Origin: Eutreptiella sp. 'Long Island Sound 2002'
Lineage: Eukaryota; Euglenozoa; Euglenophyceae; Eutreptiales; Eutreptiaceae
Reading direction: 5' to 3'
Assembly: GCA_964036045.1 (NCBI GenBank)
Contig: OZ038387.1
Coordinates: 57,692,427-57,756,426, forward strand
Length of the DNA stretch: 64,000 nucleotides
Shown here: positions 53,106-63,120 of the stretch, one piece after another
Position numbering within the stretch: the stretch's first letter is position 1
Layout: every line of letters starts with the position of its first letter
Notes under the pieces: model-generated
What the model was told of the DNA's origin: nothing
Database searches by the model: none
Seen by the model: the letters and a program-made list of their open reading frames with translations, nothing else
Made by a program: the position numbers and the translations under genes

Positions 53106-53934
53106 TCCCGAATGACCCTCTCAGTGAGGGGGGATTGAGTGATGGGCAAATCTCAAGGGAAGATTACAGCAACTGGACTGGCACTCCTTCCAGTGAACAC
53201 ATCCCCTGACAAATAATGCGCAACTTACACTCATGACCATCTACACATACCTGGGCCTTCTTTGCCATCTCCAATATTGCGTCCGTCATCGTGGGATAAT
53301 ACCACTGCATAGTGAGAGCGCATGCACCGAAACATTGGAGCCGTATCCATATCATAATATCTTATGATGACAGGATGGGGTCTGCAACACCATTCACCAA
53401 TGCACACCTGTGGGCCCTTCGGATCCTTGGTTGAACCTTAGACCAAATGCCTCAGGTGCCATTCACACACTTTTGCACTTTTGTACATCTCAACCAGACT
53501 GGGAAAAAAAAGAACCGCACCGTACAGCACCCCTGACTGCACTACAGTGCACTCTGAACCCCACACCATGCATCCTAGACACTGCGCGCTGCACCTACAA
53601 GCACCACAGGCTGCTGTACATTGCACTGCACACCAACTCTATACCGCACATCACATACCGCAAAAGGTCGCAGAATATCCGTTTGATTGTTGGGAGGCTG
53701 GAATGCTGCCTGGTGCTGGCCGAAAAAAAAGGACCAATGGATTCATGTTTCTGAACGAAAGCAAGTGGAAAGCACTGAAGCTTTCCTGCTTTTGCGCCCA
53801 TGTCCCTTCTCCCCCATGTTGCTGCTATTCTCTTGGCTTTCCATCCTCCTGTGATGCAAATCCATCTCAGCCCTCAACCTATTGCAATTGCTCTCCATCA
53901 CAGGTTGAGTTGGCTCATGATTCACTAGTTGAAC
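53106..53934. other. Intergenic DNA without a recognised gene
   Basis: 53,505-53,660 is another quasi-periodic TGCAC/CACA stretch like 43,620-43,850. Nothing else recognised. Confidence 0.5.
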
Positions 53935-53985
53935 CCCGTTTCAACTTTTGTTTGCCTCTACCCTTTAGGCAGCTTCCTGTCCTTG
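53935..53985. repeat. Short repeat also present at 60,920-60,975
   Basis: The two copies share gttgaacc, gtttcaac, ttttgtttgc and ccctttaggcagctt in the same order and orientation. This copy directly precedes the retroelement start at 54,008, so it may be leader or LTR sequence. Confidence 0.65.
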
Positions 53986-54007
53986 TTTTTGTTTTTGTGT
54001 GACCACC

Positions 54008-55745
54008 ATGGACAGTCAGCCACCCCAACCCCACCAGCCAGCAGATGTAGAAAATGGGCAGCCCCGCATGGCTCCCCCGGAAGAGCGTCTCGAGGCCCAG
54101 GCCTAGCCAGCGGCGGATCGCTTCTTTGACACCACGGAGGACTTCCGGCTGGCGGAGGCCATCCCGGCTTTCTTAGCGACCCTAAGCGCCCTCACCCCCG
54201 ATGCGTGGGAAGCCTGCCTCCACAACTCCACGACCCCGGTTCCCCGCGTGATTGGTTTACGGGACGGGATCCCGGACAAGGGGCTTGGCCCGATGAGGTC
54301 GTTCGACCTACCTCTCGATCTCTGGAAGGAGGTGGTCCCCCCGTTCTACATGGGGGGGGCTGCCGGACTTCAACGTTGGCAGGATGGCGATCAACCTAGC
54401 TAGGGTGCTCCTGCTTGGGTGTCTCTGCACGTGGAGCACCTCATGCGGGTTTTGTGGGGGGCGGTTGTCTACGAGGAAGCGCCCCTCGCCCCCACGTGCT
54501 ACCCGTTCATCATCCCAAAGGCCTCCAAGAAAGTCACCTTGATCCTGAGCTACGTCAAGGTGAATAAGCAGGATGCTGCGGACCCCCCTACTTTTCACCT
54601 ATCCTTGTGGGAGGACTTGTCCCGCGCGCTCATCCAGGTGCCCTTGGGCACCCCCCTTTATGGCTTGCACATTGACCTCAAGAACGCCTTTTGGTCCTTC
54701 CGGCTGCCGGCGGCAGCTCGCCAAGTTTTCCGTTCTCGACCAGCACCCGGGGCGGCACCCGTCAAGCAGGGCCACCTCCCATTTGGATGGAAGTACAGCC
54801 CCACCTTTGTCAAACGGCCCTAGTGTGTGTCTTGCAGGGGGTTCTACCTGAGGGGGTTTTGCTTCTCATCACTACTGACCCTGTGGTGCTCGAGAGGGCA
54901 GGGGAGCAAGCAATGGCGGCCCTCACTAGGGTGGGTTTCTTCATTAGCCCGAAGAGCATGTTGCAGCCGGTCCGCTTTCTTGCTTTCTTGGGTAACTGGG
55001 TAAGTTGCTGGACTTAGTGCGAGGCACGGTGGCTGGCCATCCCCAAGCGCTGTTGCAGCTATGGGTAAATTGGCTACGGTTGGCGGTTGGCGGGGAGCAG
55101 TCTAGACACTTGAGGAGCTTTTTGGGCCTCTTGAATTGGCATGTTTGGCCGCGTGGTTTGGTCTGCCCGTTCGCGGCGCGGGCCTAGTGCTAGTTCCGTT
55201 GGGGGCGTACGCTCGATGGCGAGTGCATGCCTAGCCAAGGAGTGCCACTCAAGGTCCTCCGCACCCTTGCTACGCTCATGGCCCTCGCGGATGAGCCTTG
55301 GTGTGCACCTTCTGGGGTTCACTGGTTGCAGCTTAATCTGTTCCGATTCGGAACCGGGTTGCAGTTGCAACCTCCCGATGTGTGGGTGGGGCACTTAACT
55401 ATTTGTGTGGATGGGGCTAAGGATGGCAGGGTATGGCGGGTGGGTGCATTGGCCCCGTTCTTGGGAGTGCGTGTTTTGTAGCCACCGTTTTGTTAGTTTG
55501 CCTCGCAACAAACGACAAAGTTGCACGCCATTGCTTGGGCGGTTAGGTTGGCTGTGTGGCTTAGCCGTTCTTCGGTTAAGGTGTTTAGCGACAGCAAGGT
55601 TGCCATTGCGTAGGTGCTGCAGCTACGGGCCCAGAGCCGCCTCACCCTGCAGCAGTTTTGGCTCCATGGCTTTGGCCCGCGTGCTGTGACATTTGGGGAT
55701 TGTGCTGCGTCTAGTTTGGGGCCCGTCTCACTTGCAACCAGCTGA
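54008..55745 (+). pseudogene. Decayed reverse transcriptase/RNase H retroelement
   Basis: The ATG (ccaccatgg) begins MDSQPPQPHQPADVENGQPR. The RT part reads LPDFNVGRMAINLA, YPFIIPKASKKVTLIL, LHIDLKNAFWSFRLP (motif A) and GHLPFGWKYSP (motif B region). The expected YxDD motif is absent: the text passes from LPEGVLLL straight to ITTDPVVLERA. Then come PKSMLQPVRFLAFLGNW, SFLGLLNWHVWPRGL and an RNase H-like part with SVKVFSDSKVAIA. Frames switch repeatedly, once at a G8 run near 54,351. TAG interrupts at 54,104-54,106 and 55,611-55,613. Ty3-like or DIRS-like placement is undecided. Confidence 0.8.
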
Positions 55746-56181
55746 CCCCATGTCCAAGCCTGAGCACGACTTCGGAGGTTCAAGGGCCCAGGCGGGGGCG
55801 GTCTGGGATTTGCTTCGCTTGAAGCGCTAGCTGTGCGAGGTGTGAGGGGTGATTGTCTGAGGGCGCCGTGCTAGGTGTGTTTTTTTTTTTTCCAGGCTCA
55901 ACAAGTTCGATGAGTACAAAGTGAGCTCTCAAGCAACAGCTTGGATCAAGAAGTAGGGCATATAGTACAAACGAGGGTTCCACATTTGTCATGTGTCCCA
56001 GCTTTACCTGGGGAACTACCTCTGTTCACTACCTGCTTGGTCTACCCCTTGCATATGCACTACGCAGTGCCACGCCTAACGGCCTTATGTTGTTGGTGAA
56101 GCTCACGTATCCTCCTGTGTTGTTGGGACCCATAGAGTCACTCTGCCTTTGGTCCCCTATGTGCTTTTTCCTTCCTCGCCC
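55746..56181. other. Short intergenic stretch
   Basis: Contains a T11 run at about 55,880. Nothing recognised. Confidence 0.5.
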
Positions 56182-57052
56182 TCACAACACACTGTCCTGC
56201 TCTATCTTCCGTCTTTTGGGTGCCCTGTTGCCGTCAGTACCAGCCTCATTATCCCCAGGGCGCCCCTTACGGTTGGCATTCATAGCATCGGCGTGCAGTA
56301 TGGCTACAGCCCATTCATGCCCTGCCAACAGTTTTCGTGTGTATTGTCGAACCTCGTCCTTAACCCTCCGGTAAGTGCACTCCATTATCTTTTTTGTAGA
56401 CTGGTGCCACAGTCGTCTTGCCTGTTCTTCCCATGCATCCCATGCCGGTTGCGGTGACATCACATTTTGGGTATTGTAGTTCCGCATGTGCACCTGCCCT
56501 TGTCTATACCATTTGCGGAACACTTGTCGCACTATTCCTTTGGATTCTTGATGGTACATCTTCTTTTTCTGTTGCTGGTAGTAATCTCTCCATTTCAGGG
56601 CGTATTGCATCCACCTGGCCATGTTGTGCATGGCGACCCCTACCTTGTAACGCGTAGCTAAGACACATCTGGCATCCATCTCCACCCCTTCTATGGTGGT
56701 CTTAGTGAGCTTATATCCTCCTATCGGCATGTGATTTCCTGGCCCATACAGCATGGACCACCGCGGCTGTAACCTTTGACATATCTGCACGCGCAGGTCG
56801 TCTGCCCTTGTGGTCTGCATGATGGGGGACCCCAGTATGTCCAGCAGCTGCCTTCTCTTTTTCCTTGTAAAATCTCCTGCCGCATACACCTTCACTTTGT
56901 TGTGCATCTGACGCAGTGGGGCTGTGGCGTCCTTACATTGTTTGTCCACCTTGACTCCCCGGGTTGTGCGCTTTGGTGTTCGATAGTGCACTTGCTCTTG
57001 GAGGTTCTTCTCCGTCACATTGGAGCTCACCTTTCGTGCCCGAAGCGCCCCA
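56182..57052 (-). pseudogene. LINE-like C-terminal region, part 2 (after the insertion)
   Basis: Continues the frame of 59,084-59,509 after removal of the transposon and one TA, reading GALRARKVSSNVTEKN and on to a basic tail KRRKIEQDSVL and stop. It is rich in Lys, Arg, Gln and Trp (MYHQESKGIVRQVFRKWYRQ) with no domain I can name. Confidence 0.7.
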
Positions 57053-57275
57053 TACCCCCCGCCCCCCTTGCAAAGTCCCGGGGTAGCGCGCGACGGTCTC
57101 CCGGGTGGGGGGGGGAGACGGTCACCAAGTGACGGTGTCCCGGGGGGGGGGGGGGGACATTGCAAGGGTATCTCAAGGCAAACTGTGGTACCCTCCACTG
57201 ACGCAAGCAAAGAGAACACGTGTGAAGCGACTTTCGCGTTGATGCGGTGCCAATGTGTTTCATCCAACACAAATG

Positions 57276-58383
57276 TTATTGAGGATCCAAAGGAACGGTA
57301 AAGAACTTCTGGGTACGAGAATAACACACTTTGAATTGTTGCACATGCTCGGTTTGCATGACAGGCACGGGGTGTGTTGCACTGGCCGAGGAGGAGGAGG
57401 CAATGGCGCTCGGGGCTGGTTTGGCAGCCGCTTTAGCGCCCGCTTGCACAGCCAAACCAGCTGGCTTTCCTCTTGGCTGGGGGGCAGCCTTTCCTCTTGC
57501 CTTGGGGGCAGCCACCGACTTCTTCGGAGGCACCAAATCCTTAGGGATCCACTTTTCCTCACATATATCACGAGTGAAGTACAGTTTCCCATCAAACACA
57601 TGGCCCAAGCCCCAAACTCCACGTGCACTCTTTGCCCATACTACTTCCACATCATTACCCTCCTCTTCCTCCTCTTCCTCCTCTTCCTCCTCACTACTCG
57701 AAGACATGGAGTCCACATCGGAGTCCTCTTGTCGCGATTCATCACTAGATGTGGAACCCGATGATGAGGAATCCGAAGATTCAGATTCAGATTCTGTGGG
57801 GGAGTCATCGTGTGTGCGTGAAAAATATTCCGTGTCTTCCAACTCTGAGAGCTTCATTCCCTTTGGAAAATAAGCCATTTCAGTGGCGCGCAGAATTTTT
57901 TCATCAGAAATTCGCTCCCAAGCATCCCGGATCCAAGTGACCATCAACCGCCGCTCAGGGGAAGGCACTGGGTCCTTGTCCGAAAGTTTCTCCAAAATAG
58001 GAAGCAACCATGCACAGAATTGTTCCTCTATATCTCGGCCAAAGGATTGGTTGATCTGCACTTTGTCACACCCTTGGCTGTATGGGGTAGTGTTTGGAGG
58101 GCTCACATACATGTACAACATGAAGGACAACAACAATGCACAAATGCATGCGTGCATGTGACATGGAGCGCCATCCACGGTGTATAAATACGAAGCCTCC
58201 TCTAGTAGCCCTCTAGTGCCTTCCTTAATACCAAACAACATAGTCCTCTCCGTGGACTTTGCAGCCTTTGAAACTGTGCAAACCACACGAGGCACGGTCT
58301 TGTTAATGCGCTTACATTCTTTGTGTACCCTGCCCTCAAACACTCCCTTAAAGATAATTGTGGGCCGGAGCGGCGTTTTGCGG
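57276..58383 (-). pseudogene. Transposase C-terminal part: DDE catalytic core (incomplete)
   Basis: Recognisable are LRPTIIFKG, YTVDGAPCHMH (second catalytic Asp strand), SPPNTTPYSQGCDKVQINQS (third acidic residue, typical PPN-T-x-x-x-Q-x-x-D pattern of pogo/Tigger-type enzymes) and MVTWIRDAWERIS. A Ser/Glu-rich acidic tract and a basic Ala/Lys-rich tail follow. The helix-turn-helix domain and the strand with the first Asp are not seen between the PIP-box and LRPTIIFKG, so an internal deletion or frameshift is likely. Confidence 0.75.
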
Positions 58384-58843
58384 GGCCTTTGACGGCCGAC
58401 ACAAAAACTGCATCCTCGGCAACGGTGGGAGACCGGGGACGTTTCGGTTGCGTGGGACTGCCCGTCAATTGCACAATGGCATCGCTACCATCGTCCGTCA
58501 CAACGGGATTTGGCTTCAAGAAGGCATCCAATGTGGATTGCAAGCTGCGCTTCCGGGGCACATTTGCGGCCATAGTGGGTTGTGTAGGCTGTGCCGGTGT
58601 TTGGGGTTGCGGAGACATGGGCGTAACATCCGGTGACTCTGGCGACTTGGGGGATTCAACCGCCACAGCCTCTAGCCTTGACACTTGAGCACTCTCATGA
58701 TCCACCGGAGTGACCCCACCAGGGCGTATGTACCGAATGTGGCAAAACTGCGTCCCATTTGGCGAAGGCCCCACAACAGTGGCCAACACATGTGCACCAA
58801 GTGTGCGTGAGTGGTACCGTACATGGTCACCGGGAGAAAACAT
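58384..58843 (-). CDS. Transposase N-terminal part: Tudor-like domain and PIP-box
   Basis: The start is taken at MFSPGDHVRYHSRTLGAHVL. A small beta-barrel-like module (ATVVGPSPNGTQFCHIRYIR, VDHESAQVSRLE) resembles Tudor/agenet-type folds. A Pro/Thr linker leads to LQSTLDAFLKP, which fits the PCNA-binding box Q-x-x-L-x-x-F-L. The frame then breaks near 58,380 where the DDE core begins one frame over. Confidence 0.6.
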
Positions 58844-59083
58844 CTTGGGTCTGAAGTGGCAACATAACACACCCATACAACGCCTTTGGAGAGAGAATAT
58901 CACAGAACATACACAGGTGCTTGATTTGTAGTACTGGGAAAGCAATGCAAGGCCATGCGTAAGGCAGATGGGCAACACAAACCAGCACAATTCATGTTAA
59001 CTAGAAAAACATGGAAGTGACGGTGTCCCGGGGGGGGGGGGACTTTGCAAGGGGGGGGACTTTGCAAGCGGGGGGGGGGGGTA

Positions 59084-59509
59084 CCATGCCGATCCTGTGT
59101 TTCCTTCCTCCCACGTCGGGTCCTTTGGCAGCATGGGTAGTGTGCCCCTGAGTTGTGTTATCCCTATCATTGCCAGGTATTGATGCTCCGCCACTTGGCG
59201 TCGGAGGTTACGCTTCTGGCCACGTTGCAGTGTCTCAATCAGACTTTCCGGGATCTGCAATTTACTGATACGGTGCTTGTCCTCTGGAGTAGCCTTATTG
59301 TACCAATCTTCCATTTGGATGGCCCGGTCCCCCCAGCTATTTGTCCACATCTTTCTAAACTCTGGTTCCCACACCGGGCACTGGATGAGCCGGTTGTGTA
59401 CTGTGGTGCCATGTGTGCACCCGCACAGGGGGCATTCCTTCTTGCACCGCTCCCATGGTGCACCTGTCCCTTGCCAGCGGACGTTGCCCCACAGCCATGT
59501 GATCCATGT
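59084..59509 (-). pseudogene. LINE-like C-terminal region, part 1 (zinc finger)
   Basis: Reads TWITWLWGNVRWQG, then ERCKKECPLCGCTHGTTVHN and RLIQCPVW, the Cys/His finger typical of LINE C-termini, then EPEFRKMWTNSW and on to EEGNTGSAWY at the transposon junction. A TAG (59,510-59,512) lies directly upstream. No RT is visible to the right, so this copy is 5'-truncated or interrupted there. Confidence 0.7.
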
Positions 59510-59512
59510 CTA

Positions 59513-62423
59513 AGCGGGGGGTGGGGTCAGGTGGGGGGATTGCTTCTTCGTTTCGCCTCTAGCACCCTCCTCCCCCACCCCCCCCATGGTCCAAAGATTT
59601 TTCATGCCTAAGCGCCACTGACAATGTGCCGGCCGCCGGAAGCGTGTGGGCAAGTGGTGTCACTATCGGTCAGAGGCGGCAGCCGCGGTGAGGCACACAA
59701 CATGTCTTGGTGCACTGGGCGCTCTAGGGGCTGCTTGCTTGCGAACTTGTCAGGCAGGTCCTCCTTGGCGGCCAAACGTGCCTATATGTGCAGGTGCCGG
59801 TGACGGAGGCAGCTGCACCCAGCTTGCTCCGTGATGCCACCATCGACTTGGTGCGGAGGCTCCACGGTGTGCCGCGGCAGAAGGTTGGTGTTGATAGTGG
59901 GACCAATGTAAAGCCGCTGGATCAACACCACCTCTATGCTGAGCGGTGGGGGATCAGGTTTGTGCTAGGGAGGGTGTTTTTGAGCCTCTCGCCTACTTTT
60001 GGGTGCAAGGAGCGCAGAAAGCTTGTGGTGGCAGTGGCGGCGCTTTTCTGCCTGTACAGCAGTGTGGCCCTAGAGTGCCTCCAGCCTTCTGGCTGTCGAG
60101 GAAGCCGTTGGGGTCCGTGGTGCACCCCGGGGCTGTGCCTTCATCTTACCCTCTCCTTGCTTGGTCTCTGGATGGGTGGCCGCTGGGATGGGCCCTAGGG
60201 GTGCCTTGTGAAGGTGTCTTTCGCACAATGTGCCTAAGTCTTTATTTGCTTCCTAACTCAGTTTTCATCCCACTTCATGGAGCTCCAGGCACGGGGGGGT
60301 CTACAGTTCAGTTCTAGACACCAACACCCGCGGCGTGGGCCGGGGGGTCCGGGAGGGGGGGGGGGTCAAAATTTTCTCCATTTTGGGGGCATTTTTGAAT
60401 CCCCCATTTCATTCTGAGCATTTTGAATATACACAAGTGGGGTTAAATTTGGTTTTACCCCTCACAACAAATGAAACACAGTACCGTATTCCAACAGATG
60501 TACCTAGATGTACCCCTGAATCAGCAAAGGCTTCCCGGCTAGCAGAAGAAGACACGGGGCACAGCATTCCCCAACTCGTTGTGAGCATTTTGTATGTAAA
60601 CAAGTGGGCGGAAATCAAGTGTGTTGCAATTTTTCGAGGCTCAAAAAATTTTCCGGGCGCCGCTGGCACCCAAATTGTCAGTTCTAAGCAAGTGCTAACT
60701 AGTATGGGTTGGGGGGTCCAAAGGGGGTAGGGGGGGTGGGGTCAGGCCTCATAGGTAAGCCCCCCCCCCCCCGTGGCTCCGCGGGTCCTATCTTTGGCGG
60801 CGAGGGCTTGTGGGAAGCACGGTGCCAGCGAGGGGAAGGGGGGGGTGTGAGTGCAAGATTAACGCCAAAAATGAATGCCCAAAGTCTGAAGCAGTTGTCT
60901 TCTTGTGCCTTAGCAAACACTGATTGAACCTTGTTTCAACCTTTGTTTGCAATGCCCTTTAGGCAGCTTTCTGTCCTTGCCCACCCACCCACCTGCTGCC
61001 GGATTTCTGACCTGTTCACGCCCTGATTCCAGCATCAAGCTTCGGTCTGCGTTGATGGATCTGTGCCCTGGGGTATTACTTCAGGCGGCCTACCACCCAC
61101 CCACCCCCTGTCGTTGTGAAACCGGCATCGCCGCGCATCCCAGGAGTTGTCTATTGAGTTGAATCCTGCATTCTTGTGTTCCTGGTCCTGGTCGTGTCTG
61201 TGTTTTCAGTGTGTGACTGGTTGGGTCCTGCATTGCGGAGCGGAATGTCAGCGCATCTGTCCATGCTACTGCCGGCGACACCGGTTTTGGAGATGCTATG
61301 TGCCTGTCCCAAAATCTGAAGAAGTTGTCTTCTTGTGCCTTCGCAAACACATGCATTTGATAGAGGCTGGCTGAGGACTTAGAGTTCCAAGGGTAGCTGC
61401 ACGGCATTGTGGCTAAGTCCTAGGCTGACAGATTTGGTGGGCAGAGCAGCAAAACATGCTGGGCAAAATATTCGGAGATCTACCCCAGTAACACAAAGGG
61501 CGGTAAAGAAAGACATAGACACATTGTCTGCGGGTGCGGTTTTCGTGGAGACTTTGGCTCTTATTTCTGTCACTGCCACTGTCACTCCATGGCAGTGACA
61601 GTGGCAGTTCTTCCAGCAATGATGAGCACAATCGCGATGGAGGTAAGAATAGCCATGACACTGACAGTCCTGCTCGAGTACAGCTTTTGTTCTGCTTGAG
61701 TGTGGGCCCCGTATGAAAATTTCTGCAATACAATCCTCTCAGATTTATTTCATTTTGTTCAATGTTTTCCACAAAAGCCTCTGCATGCCATCTCAATGGG
61801 TGGGTCATTTTGCTTCATTCTGCTGTCTGCAGATTTTGTCCCACAAGGGGGTGCAATATCCAACACGACGAGAGTTTTTCAGGATCGGAACTGTGCCTAT
61901 TGTAACTAATGTTGCATGCGATCATTGCCTCCCCCAGCCCCCACTGAGCCCCCATGAGCAGCAACCAAATTAGATCTTGTGGTACTCTCTATTCTATTGG
62001 GGTATGCACTCGGGCATCTGTGAGTGCATGCATAGACCATCCATCCACGCCCCCGGGCCTCCAAGCATCCCACCAGCATGCATGCACGCATGTCCCCGGG
62101 CCTCCAAGCATCCCACCAGCATGCATGCACGCATGTCTGTATCAACTCCTTTCACCATCCCATTCATCCGCATATACAGTCATCCCCCTTGAAATTACAA
62201 GCTCATCACAAATGACATATTTTGATGAGTTTCCAAATCCACCAAGTGTCGTGGATGGAATGAATTCCACAGGTGCCCCGCACTGGTTGGGCTGCCGACT
62301 GGCCGATGCCTGGGTTTGCTAGCTTTCTGGTCTTCCACAAAATTCCCGGTTCCAGATGGCTTGTGCAGCCTGCCACCTTTCTCTTTGCTCGCCTGACTGC
62401 CTGACACCGAATTTCAGAGAGTC
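59513..62423. other. Intergenic DNA without a recognised gene
   Basis: It holds the second copy of the short repeat (60,920-60,975), a 45-bp direct repeat (about 60,875 and 61,308, core gttgtcttcttgtgcctt), G and C runs, and a 43-bp tandem duplication (62,051-62,136). A plus-strand open frame at 59,788-60,198 has no recognised domain. Confidence 0.5.
62051..62136. repeat. 43-bp tandem duplication
   Basis: The unit starting ccccgggcctccaagcatcc is present at 62,051 and 62,094, essentially identical. Confidence 0.9.
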
Positions 62424-62533
62424 TCATGCTTCCCTGTCATTATCCTTGTTGTCCACACGCAGGGCAGACACGCCTTCAGGGTCTGTGAAGAGGAGCCGCG
62501 CATCCTGTTTCCGCTGCTTCCCGCCCAAATAGC
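62424..62533 (-). CDS. Possible terminal exon (CYLGGKQRKQDARLLFTDPE)
   Basis: The minus strand reads CYLGGKQRKQDARLLFTDPE then GVSALRVDNKDNDREA and TGA. The peptide looks coding, but the acceptor (gtcaaaag) is weak. It could be the last exon of the WWE gene; not established. Confidence 0.3.
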
Positions 62534-62599
62534 ACTTTTGACGGCAGGGGGCAGTGCACAGGGATGTGGAGGCAGTGAAGAAGCCTCTATGAAATCGTC

Positions 62600-63120
62600 C
62601 ATCATCGGCGGTGAAAGCAGCGGTTCAGGTTGGGTGCCATTGGGTGCGCGTGTGGTCGGGTTGGGTGCAGTTTCGTCGGGGTGTGGTCAGGTGGAGTACG
62701 GTTGGGCCGGGTGTTGCTAGGTTGGGCACTAGTCGGTCGGGCGGGTTTGAATCGGGGTGTGGTTTAATTGGGTGCAGATTGGTCGGGTGCGGTCGGATCG
62801 GATGCCGTCGGGTCAGGTGTGGCCAGGTCGCGGCCCCATCAGGATTCACATGGCAACAGTTTGAGAGTAATACACAATGATCGTATGGCGGCAACAGCCA
62901 ATCTATGTACAAAGTCGGGATCACAACCCTGATTGGCAGACAGAACAACGTCTGCCTACATTGGACGTACTGGTGGCAGAGAAATTGCGGTCCATCGGCA
63001 CTCCAGGCCGGGTGTGGTTTAATTGGGTGCGGATTGGTAGCGTGCGCCCGGGTCGGATGCGGGTCGGGGCCGGGTCGGGTGCGGGGTGCTGGGTTGCCGG
63101 CTGCGGCCTGATTGTTGCCG
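62600..63120. repeat. Degenerate GGGT/GGTCGG-rich tract
   Basis: Many variants of gggtgcggtcgg. The phrase gtggtttaattgggtgc with gattggt occurs at about 62,759 and 63,013. Confidence 0.6.

Larger units (their letters stand above)
57055..59081 (-). mobile_element. Pogo-like DDE transposon, 2,027 bp, TA target duplication
   Basis: The left end is CCCCCCGCCCCCC then TTGCAAAGTCCC. The right end, inverted, is C-run, GCTTGCAAAGTCC. TA stands at 57,053-57,054 and 59,082-59,083. The right end carries a duplicated actttgcaag unit. The interior carries transposase pieces on the minus strand. Excision with one TA restores the surrounding LINE-like frame (GSAWY-GALRARK), which fixes the boundaries. Confidence 0.93.

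Noticed and set aside
34191-55613. Reassignment of TAG to glutamine in this organism
   Set aside because: Not accepted as the main reading: gene 2 ends naturally at TAG, the LINE ends at TAA, and only retroelements have internal TAG.
57055-57327. N-terminal 90 residues of a 381-codon minus-strand frame
   Set aside because: This part is transposon DNA read through; the genuine LINE-like sequence starts at 57,052 and continues from 59,084.
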